A DNA stretch of 64,000 bases, from NCBI RefSeq assembly GCF_018279705.1, contig NZ_CP036498.1:1319001-1383000 (forward strand), in the 5' to 3' direction. The notes under the pieces are model-generated. The model was not told the DNA's origin, ran no database searches, and saw only the letters and a program-made list of their open reading frames with translations. Below are positions 19,851 to 28,305 of the stretch, one piece after another; the first letter of the stretch is position 1; the number at the start of each line of letters is the position of its first letter. A program made the position numbers and the translations under genes. Source of the stretch: Tardiphaga alba (GTDB lineage: Bacteria > Pseudomonadota > Alphaproteobacteria > Rhizobiales > Xanthobacteraceae).

Positions 19851-20255
19851 ATGCCATCGACCGAACCGATGCTGCTCAGCCAGCGCGTGGTGCAGGTCTG
19901 CCTGTTTCTCGTCGGCGCCATCGGCGTATTGGGCGGATCGCTGCAGATGTATCTGGGCCAGCCCGAGACGATGCCGCGGCTCGACAATGTGCATCGCTTC
20001 ATGGGCGGCATCTATCTGATGTCGGGCGTGATGGCGCTGTGGGCGGCGTCCACCATTCGCGCCCATGACACGCTCATCTTCCTGATGGCGGCGACGATCT
20101 TTGTCGGCGGTCTCGGCCGCGTGCTGTCGATCAGCAAGGTCGGCCTGCCCGAGCCGCACGCATTGTGGATCACCTATCTGGTGCCGGAGCTGGTGATCCC
20201 GTGGATCATCATCGCCGCACATGTGATGACGAAGCGGCAGCTTGCCGGCGCATGA
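19851..20255 (+). CDS. DUF4345 family membrane protein
   Basis: A 134-residue protein with four hydrophobic segments (about 12-30, 52-68, 74-92, 110-128) in the DUF4345 pattern, including DNVHRFMGGIYLMSG in the first loop and second helix. Function unknown. A second, more divergent DUF4345-like protein is encoded at 41382-41771. Not in an obvious operon with its neighbours. Confidence 0.75.
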   Translation: MPSTEPMLLSQRVVQVCLFLVGAIGVLGGSLQMYLGQPETMPRLDNVHRFMGGIYLMSGVMALWAASTIRAHDTLIFLMAATIFVGGLGRVLSISKVGLPEPHALWITYLVPELVIPWIIIAAHVMTKRQLAGA

Positions 20256-20347
20256 CGGGATGATGCGCCGTCGTCGTCCCGGTTCCTCCGGAACGATGCA
20301 TCGCGCGCATCATTGCCCTTGCATCACATATAGCAAGGGAGTTCCTG

Positions 20348-20911
20348 ATGTCAGCGAAGCTGAACGGCAAGCGCGTTTGTATTCTCGCCACCAATGGTTT
20401 CGAGCAGTCCGAACTGGAAGTGCCGCGCGATCGCCTCACCGAGGCCGGCGCCGAAGTGCATGTGGTCTCGCCGGAAGCGGGCGTGATCCGCGGCTGGTCC
20501 GGCGATGACTGGGGGCAGGCGGTGAAGGTCGATGCCGCGCTCGCGGGCACCACCGATGCCGATTACGACGCGCTGGTGCTGCCGGGCGGCCAGATCAATC
20601 CGGATCTCCTGCGCGCCAACGCGGATGCGCTCACCTTGATCAAGGCGTTCTACGCCGCCGGCAAGCCCATCGCGGCGATCTGTCATGCGCCGTGGCTGCT
20701 GGTCGAGGCCGGCATCGCCAGCAACCGCAAGATGACGTCCTATCATTCCATCAAGACCGACGTGATCAATGCCGGCGCCAAGTGGGAGGACAAGGCGGTG
20801 GTGGTCGATAGCGGCATCGTCACCTCGCGCAATCCCGGCGATCTCGAAGCCTTCTCGAAAAAGATCATTGAGGAGATCAGGGAGTCCAAGCACGAACGTG
20901 CGGCAGCATAG
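20348..20911 (+). CDS. DJ-1/PfpI family protein (type 1 glutamine amidotransferase-like)
   Basis: A 187-residue protein with the nucleophile elbow AAICHAPWLLVEAG; the reactive cysteine is C112 followed by H113. Glutamates in the QSELEVP segment near residues 22-24 complete the PfpI-type site. Family members include the PfpI protease/YhbO-type general stress proteins, proposed to act as deglycases or glyoxalases; the activity of this one is not settled. AAGGGA precedes the ATG at 20348. Confidence 0.85.
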   Translation: MSAKLNGKRVCILATNGFEQSELEVPRDRLTEAGAEVHVVSPEAGVIRGWSGDDWGQAVKVDAALAGTTDADYDALVLPGGQINPDLLRANADALTLIKAFYAAGKPIAAICHAPWLLVEAGIASNRKMTSYHSIKTDVINAGAKWEDKAVVVDSGIVTSRNPGDLEAFSKKIIEEIRESKHERAAA

Positions 20912-21077
20912 GCGTTGCATCCATGGCCATCACCTTCGATCAATCTCGAGGGTCGCTGGTGATGGGCTGGTAACTCTCCGATCGTAACTTCCGGCGTCAC
21001 CCACCGTGACGTCGGCACGCATTCGCCGCGCAGGCATTGCAGCCTCCAAGTCGAGAATGGCGATCAGAGGCCCTGCA

Positions 21078-21743
21078 ATGCGACGATCCCTGCTCATCTG
21101 TCTCTGTGTCACCGCGCTCTTGGCCCTCTATGTCGGGGCCGGGTCGGTGGCGAGCCACACCGCGAAGATCAGCATCAAGCTCGAGCCCGGTACGTCTGCT
21201 GAGGTAAGCGTGTTCCGGCTCGCCGAGGATCGCTTGCGCATGCGGCTCGTCTTCCAGGGCGACCATGCGCGCAGGCCGGAGCTGGGCGCCTGGACGACGC
21301 GATCGGACGGGACCGCAACAGGTCGCCTGACTTTCGACAATCCCGGCGCTGCCATCCGCATTCTCGCCTCCCTGGCATCAGGCGCGCCTGTGCCCTATGA
21401 GGCGATGCCGACGAGCGGGGGCGGGCCGGGCATCGCATTCCGCGACCTCACCGCCAGCCTCGCCATCAGGCCGGGTGTGTGGCGCTGGCCGCCCGACCAA
21501 AACGGGCTTCTGCTCCAGCGCGGCGCCAACACCGTCAAACTCGACATCGCCGCGGTCGCGCCGCCGCTGATCGGCGAACGCGTCGAGCTGTGGGTCGATC
21601 CCCCGCTGGGCGCCAAGCAGACGATGCCGAATGTCGCCTGGCTGTGGGGCTGGTTTCTGTGGCCGCTGCTCTTGGCCATCCAACTGCTATGGGCCGCCGC
21701 CATCTGGCTGCTTCAGCGGAAGCAGAGCGCGCGCAGCGTGTAG
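21078..21743 (+). CDS. Hypothetical secreted/membrane-anchored protein (221 aa)
   Basis: Predicted N-terminal signal or anchor (residues 1-22: RR, then a leucine/alanine core) and a C-terminal hydrophobic segment (about 185-212) followed by RKQSARS, giving a periplasmic domain held in the inner membrane. The periplasmic part is beta-rich in appearance. AGAGG lies 7 nt before the ATG at 21078; longer readings to 21006 have no ribosome-binding site. No domain recognised. Possibly co-transcribed with the next gene about 110 bp downstream. Confidence 0.6.
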   Translation: MRRSLLICLCVTALLALYVGAGSVASHTAKISIKLEPGTSAEVSVFRLAEDRLRMRLVFQGDHARRPELGAWTTRSDGTATGRLTFDNPGAAIRILASLASGAPVPYEAMPTSGGGPGIAFRDLTASLAIRPGVWRWPPDQNGLLLQRGANTVKLDIAAVAPPLIGERVELWVDPPLGAKQTMPNVAWLWGWFLWPLLLAIQLLWAAAIWLLQRKQSARSV

Positions 21744-21852
21744 GGGTTTCGCTGCAAACGGCAATGCGTCGTTCACCGTCTCCGATGGTTCGTCAGCGCA
21801 TTAACTGTGACGTTGTGCACCTCTGATAAAAACGTCGATAACAGCACCGGAC

Positions 21853-23592
21853 ATGGATCGCAGCAGGGCCATGAGCGCAAAATTCAAGGTCTTCCTCGCG
21901 ATCCTGATCGGCTTCTGCCTGCTGACCAGTCTGTTTCCGGCAGTCTATCTTTTCCTTCTGCTGTTCAGCCTGGGCCTGGCGTATCCGCTCATCTATGCGA
22001 ATACGCTGCTGCTTTTCGTCCTCGCCGCGCTGCCGGCGTTGCAATGCTATTCGCGCAATCCCGGTAACAAACGCAGGATCGTGATTGCGGCGCTGCTGGT
22101 GCCGCTCATCGGCATCGTGCTGCCGCAGGCGGTGCGCGTGATCACGACCTATAACATGCAGGGCCTGCGCGCCGGGGATGTCGAGCGCGTGCTGCCGTCG
22201 CCGCCGCGCCAGGTCGAGCTGTTCGGCGAGCCGTCAGTCGCTATCGGCAACAACACGCCGGTCCACCGCGCGCCATGCGATGAGCTGTGCCAGTCGCTGC
22301 TGTTGAGCAGCCAGGTGGATCTCGTGCGCGTGACGCGGGAACGGGCCATCGGCGCGCCGCGGCCGGAGCGGCTCGATTATGTGCTCGAACAGCAGAGCAG
22401 TTGCCCGAGCACATTCGTCGATGGGCAGCCGGTCCTGCAGCAGAGCAAGGATGCCATCAGTACCGGCACCTGCTTCGTGGCCAGACAGGCCGGCGACGAG
22501 CAGCTGCCACTGCGCATCGCGCGGCGCATCCAGACATTCGACGAGCCGAAAAATCCCGCGCAGGATCTGACGACGATATTCACCGGCGTCAAGCGCGTGA
22601 CGGTGATGGAGGTCTCCACCGTTGCGCCGTCCGGTTGGTCGCTCGCCACGCGCAACACGGAAGTGACGTTCTCCTATTGGGCGACGCCGCTATTCGTGAT
22701 GCTGGCGCCATGTCATGGCATGTGTGTGGGGGCGCCGGTGTTCAGGCGTGTCGAGCACACGCTCAATGCGTTCGATCCCGTCGCCTATGCATTCAGGGTG
22801 ATCGGGCTCAAGCAGCCCGCGCCGCCCGCGGCACTCGGCCCGGCGGAGCGCGTCAATGCAGTGCTCGATCGCGGCGATGCGGCGCTGACCGACAATCAGA
22901 ACGAACTGGTGCGCGAATGGGCGATGCATGCCATGCGCGCGCCCTGCCAGTTTCGCCGCAACGGCTGTCCGCCGCTCGATGCCGCCGACCGCGCGACACT
23001 GGTGCGCCTGCTGAAGGATCGGCGCGTGCAGGAATTCAGCTTCATCACCAATGTGCTGGACCGCAATCGCGATGTCGCGGCCGACCAGCTCGACATGCTA
23101 CTGGACGAGATGGCGGCGCGGGGCGCCAACTCCATCTACACCGTGGCGATCGGCGCCGTCGTGGCGCGGCTCGACAGCGATCTCCTGCGCGCGCGAAGTG
23201 ACCGGTTTCTCCCGCTGATCCGTGACAATGACTGGAACAAGTCGCGCAGCCTCGCCATGGCCGCCGGACGGCTCGGCGTCGATACCAGTGATCTGATAAC
23301 GGAACGGCTGAAGCAGCCGGCATCCGCCAAAAGCGCCGGCGAAGCCGCCTGCATGGCGGATGAGGCGATCGGCCGTGCGCTGGTGCCGGCTTTGCTGGAG
23401 TATCTGCGCAGCCGGCCGGTGAGCATGGACTACCCGCAGGATGCCTCGCAGGTCGTCGTCACCGCGCTGGCCCGCTATGGCCATTACCAGGAAGCGAAGG
23501 AGATCTATCTGACCCGCTTTCCCCGGATGCGGACGTCGCTGCCGGGCGAGAAGGGCGCAGGCGGCCGGGAAGGCCTGGACGCCTGCCTCTAG
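21853..23592 (+). CDS. Large hypothetical membrane protein (579 aa)
   Basis: Three or four hydrophobic segments occupy residues about 8-100; the remaining 480 residues look soluble and probably periplasmic, with several cysteines, notably CDELC and the CHGMC / CQFRRNGC pairs, that could form disulfides. The C-terminal 250 residues contain repeating helical segments of a HEAT-like appearance, which is a weak inference. No known family is recognised. It follows another envelope protein gene in the same orientation, with palindromic repeats just after its stop codon. Confidence 0.6.
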   Translation: MDRSRAMSAKFKVFLAILIGFCLLTSLFPAVYLFLLLFSLGLAYPLIYANTLLLFVLAALPALQCYSRNPGNKRRIVIAALLVPLIGIVLPQAVRVITTYNMQGLRAGDVERVLPSPPRQVELFGEPSVAIGNNTPVHRAPCDELCQSLLLSSQVDLVRVTRERAIGAPRPERLDYVLEQQSSCPSTFVDGQPVLQQSKDAISTGTCFVARQAGDEQLPLRIARRIQTFDEPKNPAQDLTTIFTGVKRVTVMEVSTVAPSGWSLATRNTEVTFSYWATPLFVMLAPCHGMCVGAPVFRRVEHTLNAFDPVAYAFRVIGLKQPAPPAALGPAERVNAVLDRGDAALTDNQNELVREWAMHAMRAPCQFRRNGCPPLDAADRATLVRLLKDRRVQEFSFITNVLDRNRDVAADQLDMLLDEMAARGANSIYTVAIGAVVARLDSDLLRARSDRFLPLIRDNDWNKSRSLAMAAGRLGVDTSDLITERLKQPASAKSAGEAACMADEAIGRALVPALLEYLRSRPVSMDYPQDASQVVVTALARYGHYQEAKEIYLTRFPRMRTSLPGEKGAGGREGLDACL

Positions 23593-23745
23593 AGCATGAT
23601 CGGTTCTGATAGAATCAGAACCGAAGCTCTAGATTCTTGTTTTGACGCGTTTTCTTCACGCGAACCGGAATCCACTTCGCTCGAAAACGCTCTAGAGCAT
23701 GATCCCGAAAAGTGGATACCGGTTTTCGGAAAAGATCATGCTCTA
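23588..23745. repeat. Two REP-like palindromes of the GAGCATGATC family
   Basis: The first element (23588-23632) has CTAGAGC/GCTCTAG outer arms and the perfect CGGTTCTGAT/ATCAGAACCG inner arms. The second (23694-23745) is AGAGCATGATC...GATCATGCTCT with an inner CCGAAAA...TTTTCGG arm. A third relative lies at 60861-60910. These are characteristic dispersed intergenic repeats of Bradyrhizobium-like genomes. They sit between convergent genes and could also terminate transcription. Confidence 0.8.
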
Positions 23746-23777
23746 ACAAACAAAGACATGAGCTTCCCCGTCACCCG

Positions 23778-24800
23778 TCAGAAGTTGAAGCCGACGCCGC
23801 CGGCGGCGAGATGGTGCGAGGTGCCGCCGCTGTTCACCGTCCAGGGGCTGGTGGCCGCATGGGTGAGATAGTTGGTGGAGCCGAACACGTGGCTGGTGTC
23901 GCCGATATAGAGATAGCGATATTCGCCGAACAGATAGGCGCCGCTGCCGAGCGCCACGCGCGCGCCGGCCTTGGCCTGCGCGGCAAAGGTCCAGACCGCG
24001 GCGTCCGGATTGCTGTTGAAGTGATTGATGCCGGGCTCCGCCGGATCGAGCTGCGACGAGGTGGCGCCCTTGATCGACACATGCGCAGCGCCGAAGCCGC
24101 CGCCGATATAGGGCGTGATATTCGCATAAGGCGAGCGGAAGCCCAGCACCATATTCGCCAGCAGCACGGTGCTGCGCGTCGGCAGCGTATTGTCGAACCG
24201 ATGCTCCTCCAGCCGTATGGTCGGATTGTCCAGCGTCGCGCGGCGGTCATTGCCGGCGATATAAAAACCCTCGATCTCCAGCGCGGGCATCAGATGCGTG
24301 CCATAGGCCCATTCATAGCCGAGATGCGCGCCGCCGAAGCCGACACCGCCGCTGCCGGTGCGCCCGTTCGCATTCACGGCCGACGGGCCGCCCACGGCCT
24401 CGATGAAAAACACCGTGCCGAGCTGGCTGAGGTCGCTGCCGCTGCGGCTGCCGCCGCCGCCGAACACGCCCACATAGGCGCCGCGGCCTGATGCCTGCGA
24501 CAGCGCCGGCCCCTTGCCGACCATCGCATAGGCCTGTGCCGGCGGCGCCGACGCCATCGCATCCTTCGCAGCATCGCGCCCGGCCTGCCGCGCCACGGCG
24601 GTGACCTCGCGGGTCTCGCGCGTGATCGCCGCGCGCCGCTCCTGCCGCGCCGCCTTCAATTCGCTGCGCAGCTCGCTGATGGTCTGCTGCTGCTCCTTCA
24701 GCATGCGAAACAATTCGGCATTGGACGGCACGGTCTCGGCCTGCGCCATCCCCGCCGCCATCACGCCCGCCGCCACGATCAAGCCTGTGCGCGCTGTCAT
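23778..24800 (-). CDS. Outer-membrane beta-barrel protein with N-terminal coiled coil
   Basis: A 340-residue protein: signal peptide (residues 1-21, cut after AQA), coiled coil (about 26-70, RMLKEQQQTISELRSEL and following), a Gly-rich linker, then alternating amphipathic strands ending in phenylalanine (GGVGFNF), the hallmark of outer-membrane barrels. The barrel resembles rhizobial surface porins of the OmpA/Opacity type (TPYIGGGFG, YLFGEYRYLYI). The start at 24800 follows GGGGACGGCGAG and begins the signal peptide; a longer frame to 24905 does not. Function probably structural or surface-exposed. Confidence 0.78.
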   Translation of the reverse strand: MTARTGLIVAAGVMAAGMAQAETVPSNAELFRMLKEQQQTISELRSELKAARQERRAAITRETREVTAVARQAGRDAAKDAMASAPPAQAYAMVGKGPALSQASGRGAYVGVFGGGGSRSGSDLSQLGTVFFIEAVGGPSAVNANGRTGSGGVGFGGAHLGYEWAYGTHLMPALEIEGFYIAGNDRRATLDNPTIRLEEHRFDNTLPTRSTVLLANMVLGFRSPYANITPYIGGGFGAAHVSIKGATSSQLDPAEPGINHFNSNPDAAVWTFAAQAKAGARVALGSGAYLFGEYRYLYIGDTSHVFGSTNYLTHAATSPWTVNSGGTSHHLAAGGVGFNF

Positions 24801-25093
24801 CTCGCCGTCCCCCGGTTGATCCAAATCAGTTGGGGAACTATGGAACCGGCCAGCGCCCCCGCCTAGCCACGTGCGGGCGCGGAAGCGGGGATTTCGGCCG
24901 CACAACCGAAGATTTCAAACACGGTGTGGGTTTTGGGCGACAGCGTGGGGGGAGGGGATGGGCGGCGTCACTGCAGGCCGTGTCTCGCGCTCACGTCTCC
25001 CCTCTCGCTTGCTGGAGAGGGGGCTACGCGAATTGTCGCGTATCGCCGACCTGTAATGTAGCACGCATATCGCTACGCGCATGCGGCTACTTG

Positions 25094-26005
25094 CTAGTTT
25101 CCAGGATGTGCCAAAATGATGGGGATCAGCGAAAAGAGCTCTTGTACTGCAGCCAAGACATCAATCACTATGTCCAACTGGTCTCCGATTGAGATCGTGA
25201 CATCAATGGCAGGTACGTCTATCCCGAGCATGTCACTCGCAAGCGATTTCCCATCGGCAAACGCGGCGCGTACACTGAGAGGAAGATCTATATTTTTCGC
25301 CTTCCCAACATTTGGTCCTGTCAGTGATAGGTCCACGCGGTTCATGCCAGTTTTCCATATAAGCTGGACGTTTTTCGGTTTTTCGGGATGCGAGATGAAA
25401 TAACCCCATGAATCGCCAGTTGGCACGTGCGAGAAAGAGTCGGGTTGTTCTTTTAGAAACGCGGCGAATTCTTCAGAGAATCTGAGATATACAGCGGATC
25501 CTGCCGCCTTGCTTCGAGAAAGGCGATCTAAGCAATCTGTCAGTGCTTGCTCGCGCCAGCGAGCATAACTTGAATGAGCAGACGAGAACCAGTCGCGGAG
25601 TTCTTCAATTGAAATTCTGCTGCTCCAGTCCTCGCCTTTTGGAATTTTTTCAAAGTATGAATTTGGCGCAATGAGAGCAGTGGCGTAGCGATTAGCGCGT
25701 CCAAGTTTGACCAGATCGGCGCCTCGTTCATGATAGCGCTCCACCTGTTGGTCGGCAAAAGCAGCTGCAATCTTGTCTTCGACCAACACTGCAACCGTCT
25801 CTTCACCTTTCTTGAAGAAGGAGAGGACGTCTGTCTCGCCCCATTTTTCATTGATTTTGACGTATACTGAGTGCTCAGCATTTAAGAAAGCATAGCCGGC
25901 CAGACCAACTTTTTCGGCGAACCAAATTTGAAAATTAGTGTTGCTGTGCAGTTCTTCAAGGATAAAGAGATCAAGGTCTCGTTCTTGCATTTTGAATGGG
26001 GCCAT
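25094..26005 (-). CDS. PD-(D/E)XK-type nuclease-like protein, partner of adjacent DNA methyltransferase
   Basis: A 303-residue soluble protein. Residues 57-91 contain E57-T-D59, a beta strand (VAVLVEDK) giving E76-x-K78, then Q86/Q87 and R90-Y91: the order D...ExK...Q expected of PD-(D/E)XK nucleases. The C-terminal half is a separate mixed domain without recognisable motifs. Start at 26005 is chosen for AGGAAAG five nt upstream; an in-frame start at 26059 lacks one. GC content is clearly below the genome norm, as in the methyltransferase gene 101 bp upstream on the same strand. Restriction is the natural inference; a nicking, repair or unrelated role is possible. Confidence 0.65.
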   Translation of the reverse strand: MAPFKMQERDLDLFILEELHSNTNFQIWFAEKVGLAGYAFLNAEHSVYVKINEKWGETDVLSFFKKGEETVAVLVEDKIAAAFADQQVERYHERGADLVKLGRANRYATALIAPNSYFEKIPKGEDWSSRISIEELRDWFSSAHSSYARWREQALTDCLDRLSRSKAAGSAVYLRFSEEFAAFLKEQPDSFSHVPTGDSWGYFISHPEKPKNVQLIWKTGMNRVDLSLTGPNVGKAKNIDLPLSVRAAFADGKSLASDMLGIDVPAIDVTISIGDQLDIVIDVLAAVQELFSLIPIILAHPGN

Positions 26006-26106
26006 TGAGTCTTTCCTCATGACAATATCGTATTCAATTTCAGAAAATCTGTAGTGCACAGATGGAGCTTAGAGCGTTGGCGTGCATCGGTACATTGCCC
26101 GCTCTG

Positions 26107-27930
26107 CTAACCGGCTTTTCTCTTCTCTTTTGTTTTTGCCTGCGGCGTTTCGATCGCCAAACTCATCTGGCCGGATTTGCTTGCGGAGTATCCGCCCGAT
26201 ATTGGCAGTAAAAGTGTTCGTTGCTGCAGCAGCTGAATTGGATCCATAGCGGTCCGCCGTTGTTCGTAGCGCATGATTTCCTTTCCGCGTTGCGCCATCG
26301 TGACCGTCGTGTACTGAAGCGGGCAGTCAATGCCTTTTCCAGTTAGTAGGTCAGAGATAGTGCGAATTTGAATTCGCTGATGCTTTCCTTGCGAACTATC
26401 AAAGAATCCAGCACTTGCGGCCTCAACCCGCATCTGCTGGCTCGGCTTCTCCATAGAGATAAAAACGGCCATCTCCGCTTTCTCGCGCTCCATTGTGCCT
26501 CTCAAGTCGCGGATCATGGATGGAGAAAGGTTCTTGCCTCCTTTTACGGAGATTAGGCCGGTGCCGTCGCGCTTTGCATCGCATTTGAAATAGAACTGAC
26601 CGTCAATTCCACGGTCGGCTTGCGCTTTCCCGTATCGCGAATGTGCTCCCACTAAGGATACTGCCCAGAACTCGAACTGAAATTTGTCGATGTTTGCAAG
26701 TGCTCTTGCGTCTTCTACTGTAGTTGGGATGCCGCGAATTTCGTAGCTTGATGCGGTGTGATGAAACTTCATCCGATCGTTCACGATCTGGATGGCTGGA
26801 AATGTGACGTCTATCCCAACCCATTTCCTGTTCAGTTTTTCAGCTGCGTGAATTGCGGTGCCGCAGCCGCAGAATGGGTCAAGGACAACATCTCCAGGGT
26901 TGCTAGATGATTCGATGATGCGTTCCAGTAGCGCGATTGGCTTTTGAGTGGGGTAGCCCAAGCGTTCGCTTGGCCCAACGGGCTTAATGTCAGACCAGTT
27001 GTTCTGAAGGGGAACGCCCGGCATTTCATCTAGGTAGCGCTTGTAGTTGGGAACGCCAGAACCTGCATAAGCAATGCGACCGGCGTCAGAGAACTTCATC
27101 ATGTTCTCGAAGGAATATGCCCATATCCGCTTTCCATACGGCAGGATTCCTTTGTATTCCCACCCCGGCTTTGGATTTAGATGGTCGTCGTCTGTGTCGG
27201 CTTGCCAGTTTCCGTTCAAGCGCCGTTTCACTCGCCATTCATACCGCGTGTTTCCGCCTTCTTTTGCGGCGGTTAGGTCGCCCATCCTGTAACGGCGGTT
27301 CGTGCCTTCTTCTTGATACTTGTAAAAATCACGAACATAAGTTTCGTCGTAAGGCGTGTAGAGCCAGTGCCATGTCCAATCAGAAGAGCTTTTCGTGTAG
27401 AACAATATCACGTCACGAATATTGCCGGCCTGCTTTCGCCCTTGCTTTGCATCATTGTGAGCAGATGAGCGCTTCCAACTATATTCGGTTCGATAGCTGG
27501 TTGGACCGAAGATGCCGTCTAGTAGAAGCTTAAGGTAATGGCTCGCCGTTGGATCGCAGTGCAGATAAAGACTGCCTGTTGGCTTTAGAACGCGATGAAG
27601 TTCAATTAGACGAACCGACATCATAGCTAAGTAAGCCATCATGTCGTTTTCTCTGAGGAATGATCTAAGAGACTTTATGAGATCGGCTACTGGGAGTCCC
27701 GATCGCAGCACATCATCGTAAGCTTCCGCTGCTGTTGGCCCCCAGTGCCAAGTATCATCGAACGCTTCAATCTGAGCTTCTGCATCACGACCGCCTGGCC
27801 CTCGGAACAGAATATTATAGCTCGCGTTCGAATTGAACGGCGGGTCGAGATAGACGAGATCGACACTTTCCGTGCGAATGTTGGTCCGCAAGATATGGAG
27901 ATTGTCTCCGAAGAACAGCTTGTTGCTCAT
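26107..27930 (-). CDS. Beta-class DNA (N4/N6) methyltransferase fused to an Mrr-like nuclease domain
   Basis: A 607-residue protein. Catalytic motif IV DPPF lies at 29-32, before SAM-binding motif I DPFCGCG at 351-357, the order of beta-class amino-methyltransferases (YPTQKP motif X at 326-331). Residues about 415-540 form a second domain with DRGIDG (439-444) and LISVKGG (459-465): the D...(E/Q/S)-x-K pattern of Mrr-type endonucleases, with S461 in the usual Glu/Gln place. One polypeptide may therefore both methylate and cleave, or the domain may be regulatory. ATG at 27930 is preferred over GTG at 27939. AT-rich for this genome; a CtrA box lies 63 bp upstream. Confidence 0.85.
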   Translation of the reverse strand: MSNKLFFGDNLHILRTNIRTESVDLVYLDPPFNSNASYNILFRGPGGRDAEAQIEAFDDTWHWGPTAAEAYDDVLRSGLPVADLIKSLRSFLRENDMMAYLAMMSVRLIELHRVLKPTGSLYLHCDPTASHYLKLLLDGIFGPTSYRTEYSWKRSSAHNDAKQGRKQAGNIRDVILFYTKSSSDWTWHWLYTPYDETYVRDFYKYQEEGTNRRYRMGDLTAAKEGGNTRYEWRVKRRLNGNWQADTDDDHLNPKPGWEYKGILPYGKRIWAYSFENMMKFSDAGRIAYAGSGVPNYKRYLDEMPGVPLQNNWSDIKPVGPSERLGYPTQKPIALLERIIESSSNPGDVVLDPFCGCGTAIHAAEKLNRKWVGIDVTFPAIQIVNDRMKFHHTASSYEIRGIPTTVEDARALANIDKFQFEFWAVSLVGAHSRYGKAQADRGIDGQFYFKCDAKRDGTGLISVKGGKNLSPSMIRDLRGTMEREKAEMAVFISMEKPSQQMRVEAASAGFFDSSQGKHQRIQIRTISDLLTGKGIDCPLQYTTVTMAQRGKEIMRYEQRRTAMDPIQLLQQRTLLLPISGGYSASKSGQMSLAIETPQAKTKEKRKAG

Positions 27931-27992
27931 CTTTGTCACCCGCAGAGATTGTGCAACTTATAGTTATATTTTGATGCTCCGGGTGTGTTTTG

Positions 27993-28008
27993 TTAACGCG
28001 TGGTTAAC
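27993..28008. promoter_or_regulatory. CtrA-box match upstream of the methyltransferase gene
   Basis: TTAA-N7-TTAAC, the full CtrA consensus, readable on both strands because both half-sites lie in GTTAAC palindromes. It sits 63-78 bp upstream of the methyltransferase ATG, where a promoter is expected. In Caulobacter, CtrA controls the CcrM methyltransferase. About one match per 130 kb of double-stranded random sequence would be expected, and fewer in GC-rich DNA, so chance cannot be excluded. Confidence 0.45.
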
Positions 28009-28011
28009 GCA

Positions 28012-28038
28012 AAATGGCCGGGACAAGCCCGGCCATTT
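28012..28038 (-). terminator. Terminator of the 78-aa gene
   Basis: Perfect AAATGGCCGGG / CCCGGCCATTT stem, read on the minus strand after the 78-aa gene and followed by TTTTG. It separates that gene from the methyltransferase promoter. Confidence 0.7.
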
Positions 28039-28068
28039 CCAATTCAGCTACTGTTCTTGCGAAGCGAA

Positions 28069-28305
28069 CTACTTCTTCTTCGCCCCAACGCGCTCGACGC
28101 TTGCGATCTCAAGCGGCGGCTTGCCGCTCTTTTCTGCGATCTCGCGGTCCTGGTCGGCGATGGCCTGCTTGGCCGGCTCGTCGCCGTCGAGGCCGCCGAG
28201 CAGCTCCGAGGGGACGCGGCGGTTGGAGCGCTGCGAGCCGTCCACATAAGTGACGTTGAAAAAGGCGAATTCGCCTTTGGGATTGGTACCGGGTTTCTTG
28301 GCCAT
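28069..28305 (-). CDS. Small conserved hypothetical protein (78 aa)
   Basis: A 78-residue soluble protein beginning MAKKPGTNPKGEFAFFNV. It contains a short beta-like segment followed by charged helical sequence (DGDEPAKQAIADQDREIAEKSGKPP) and a basic tail GAKKK. It resembles small alphaproteobacterial proteins of unknown function. Its own terminator at 28012 and normal high GC distinguish it from the AT-rich island just downstream, so it probably marks the island edge. Confidence 0.6.
   Translation of the reverse strand: MAKKPGTNPKGEFAFFNVTYVDGSQRSNRRVPSELLGGLDGDEPAKQAIADQDREIAEKSGKPPLEIASVERVGAKKK

Noticed and set aside
26107..27930. Calling this methyltransferase CcrM
   Set aside because: Despite the CtrA box, the protein is about 250 residues longer than CcrM, has an extra nuclease-like domain and atypical base composition, so it is not the housekeeping cell-cycle enzyme.
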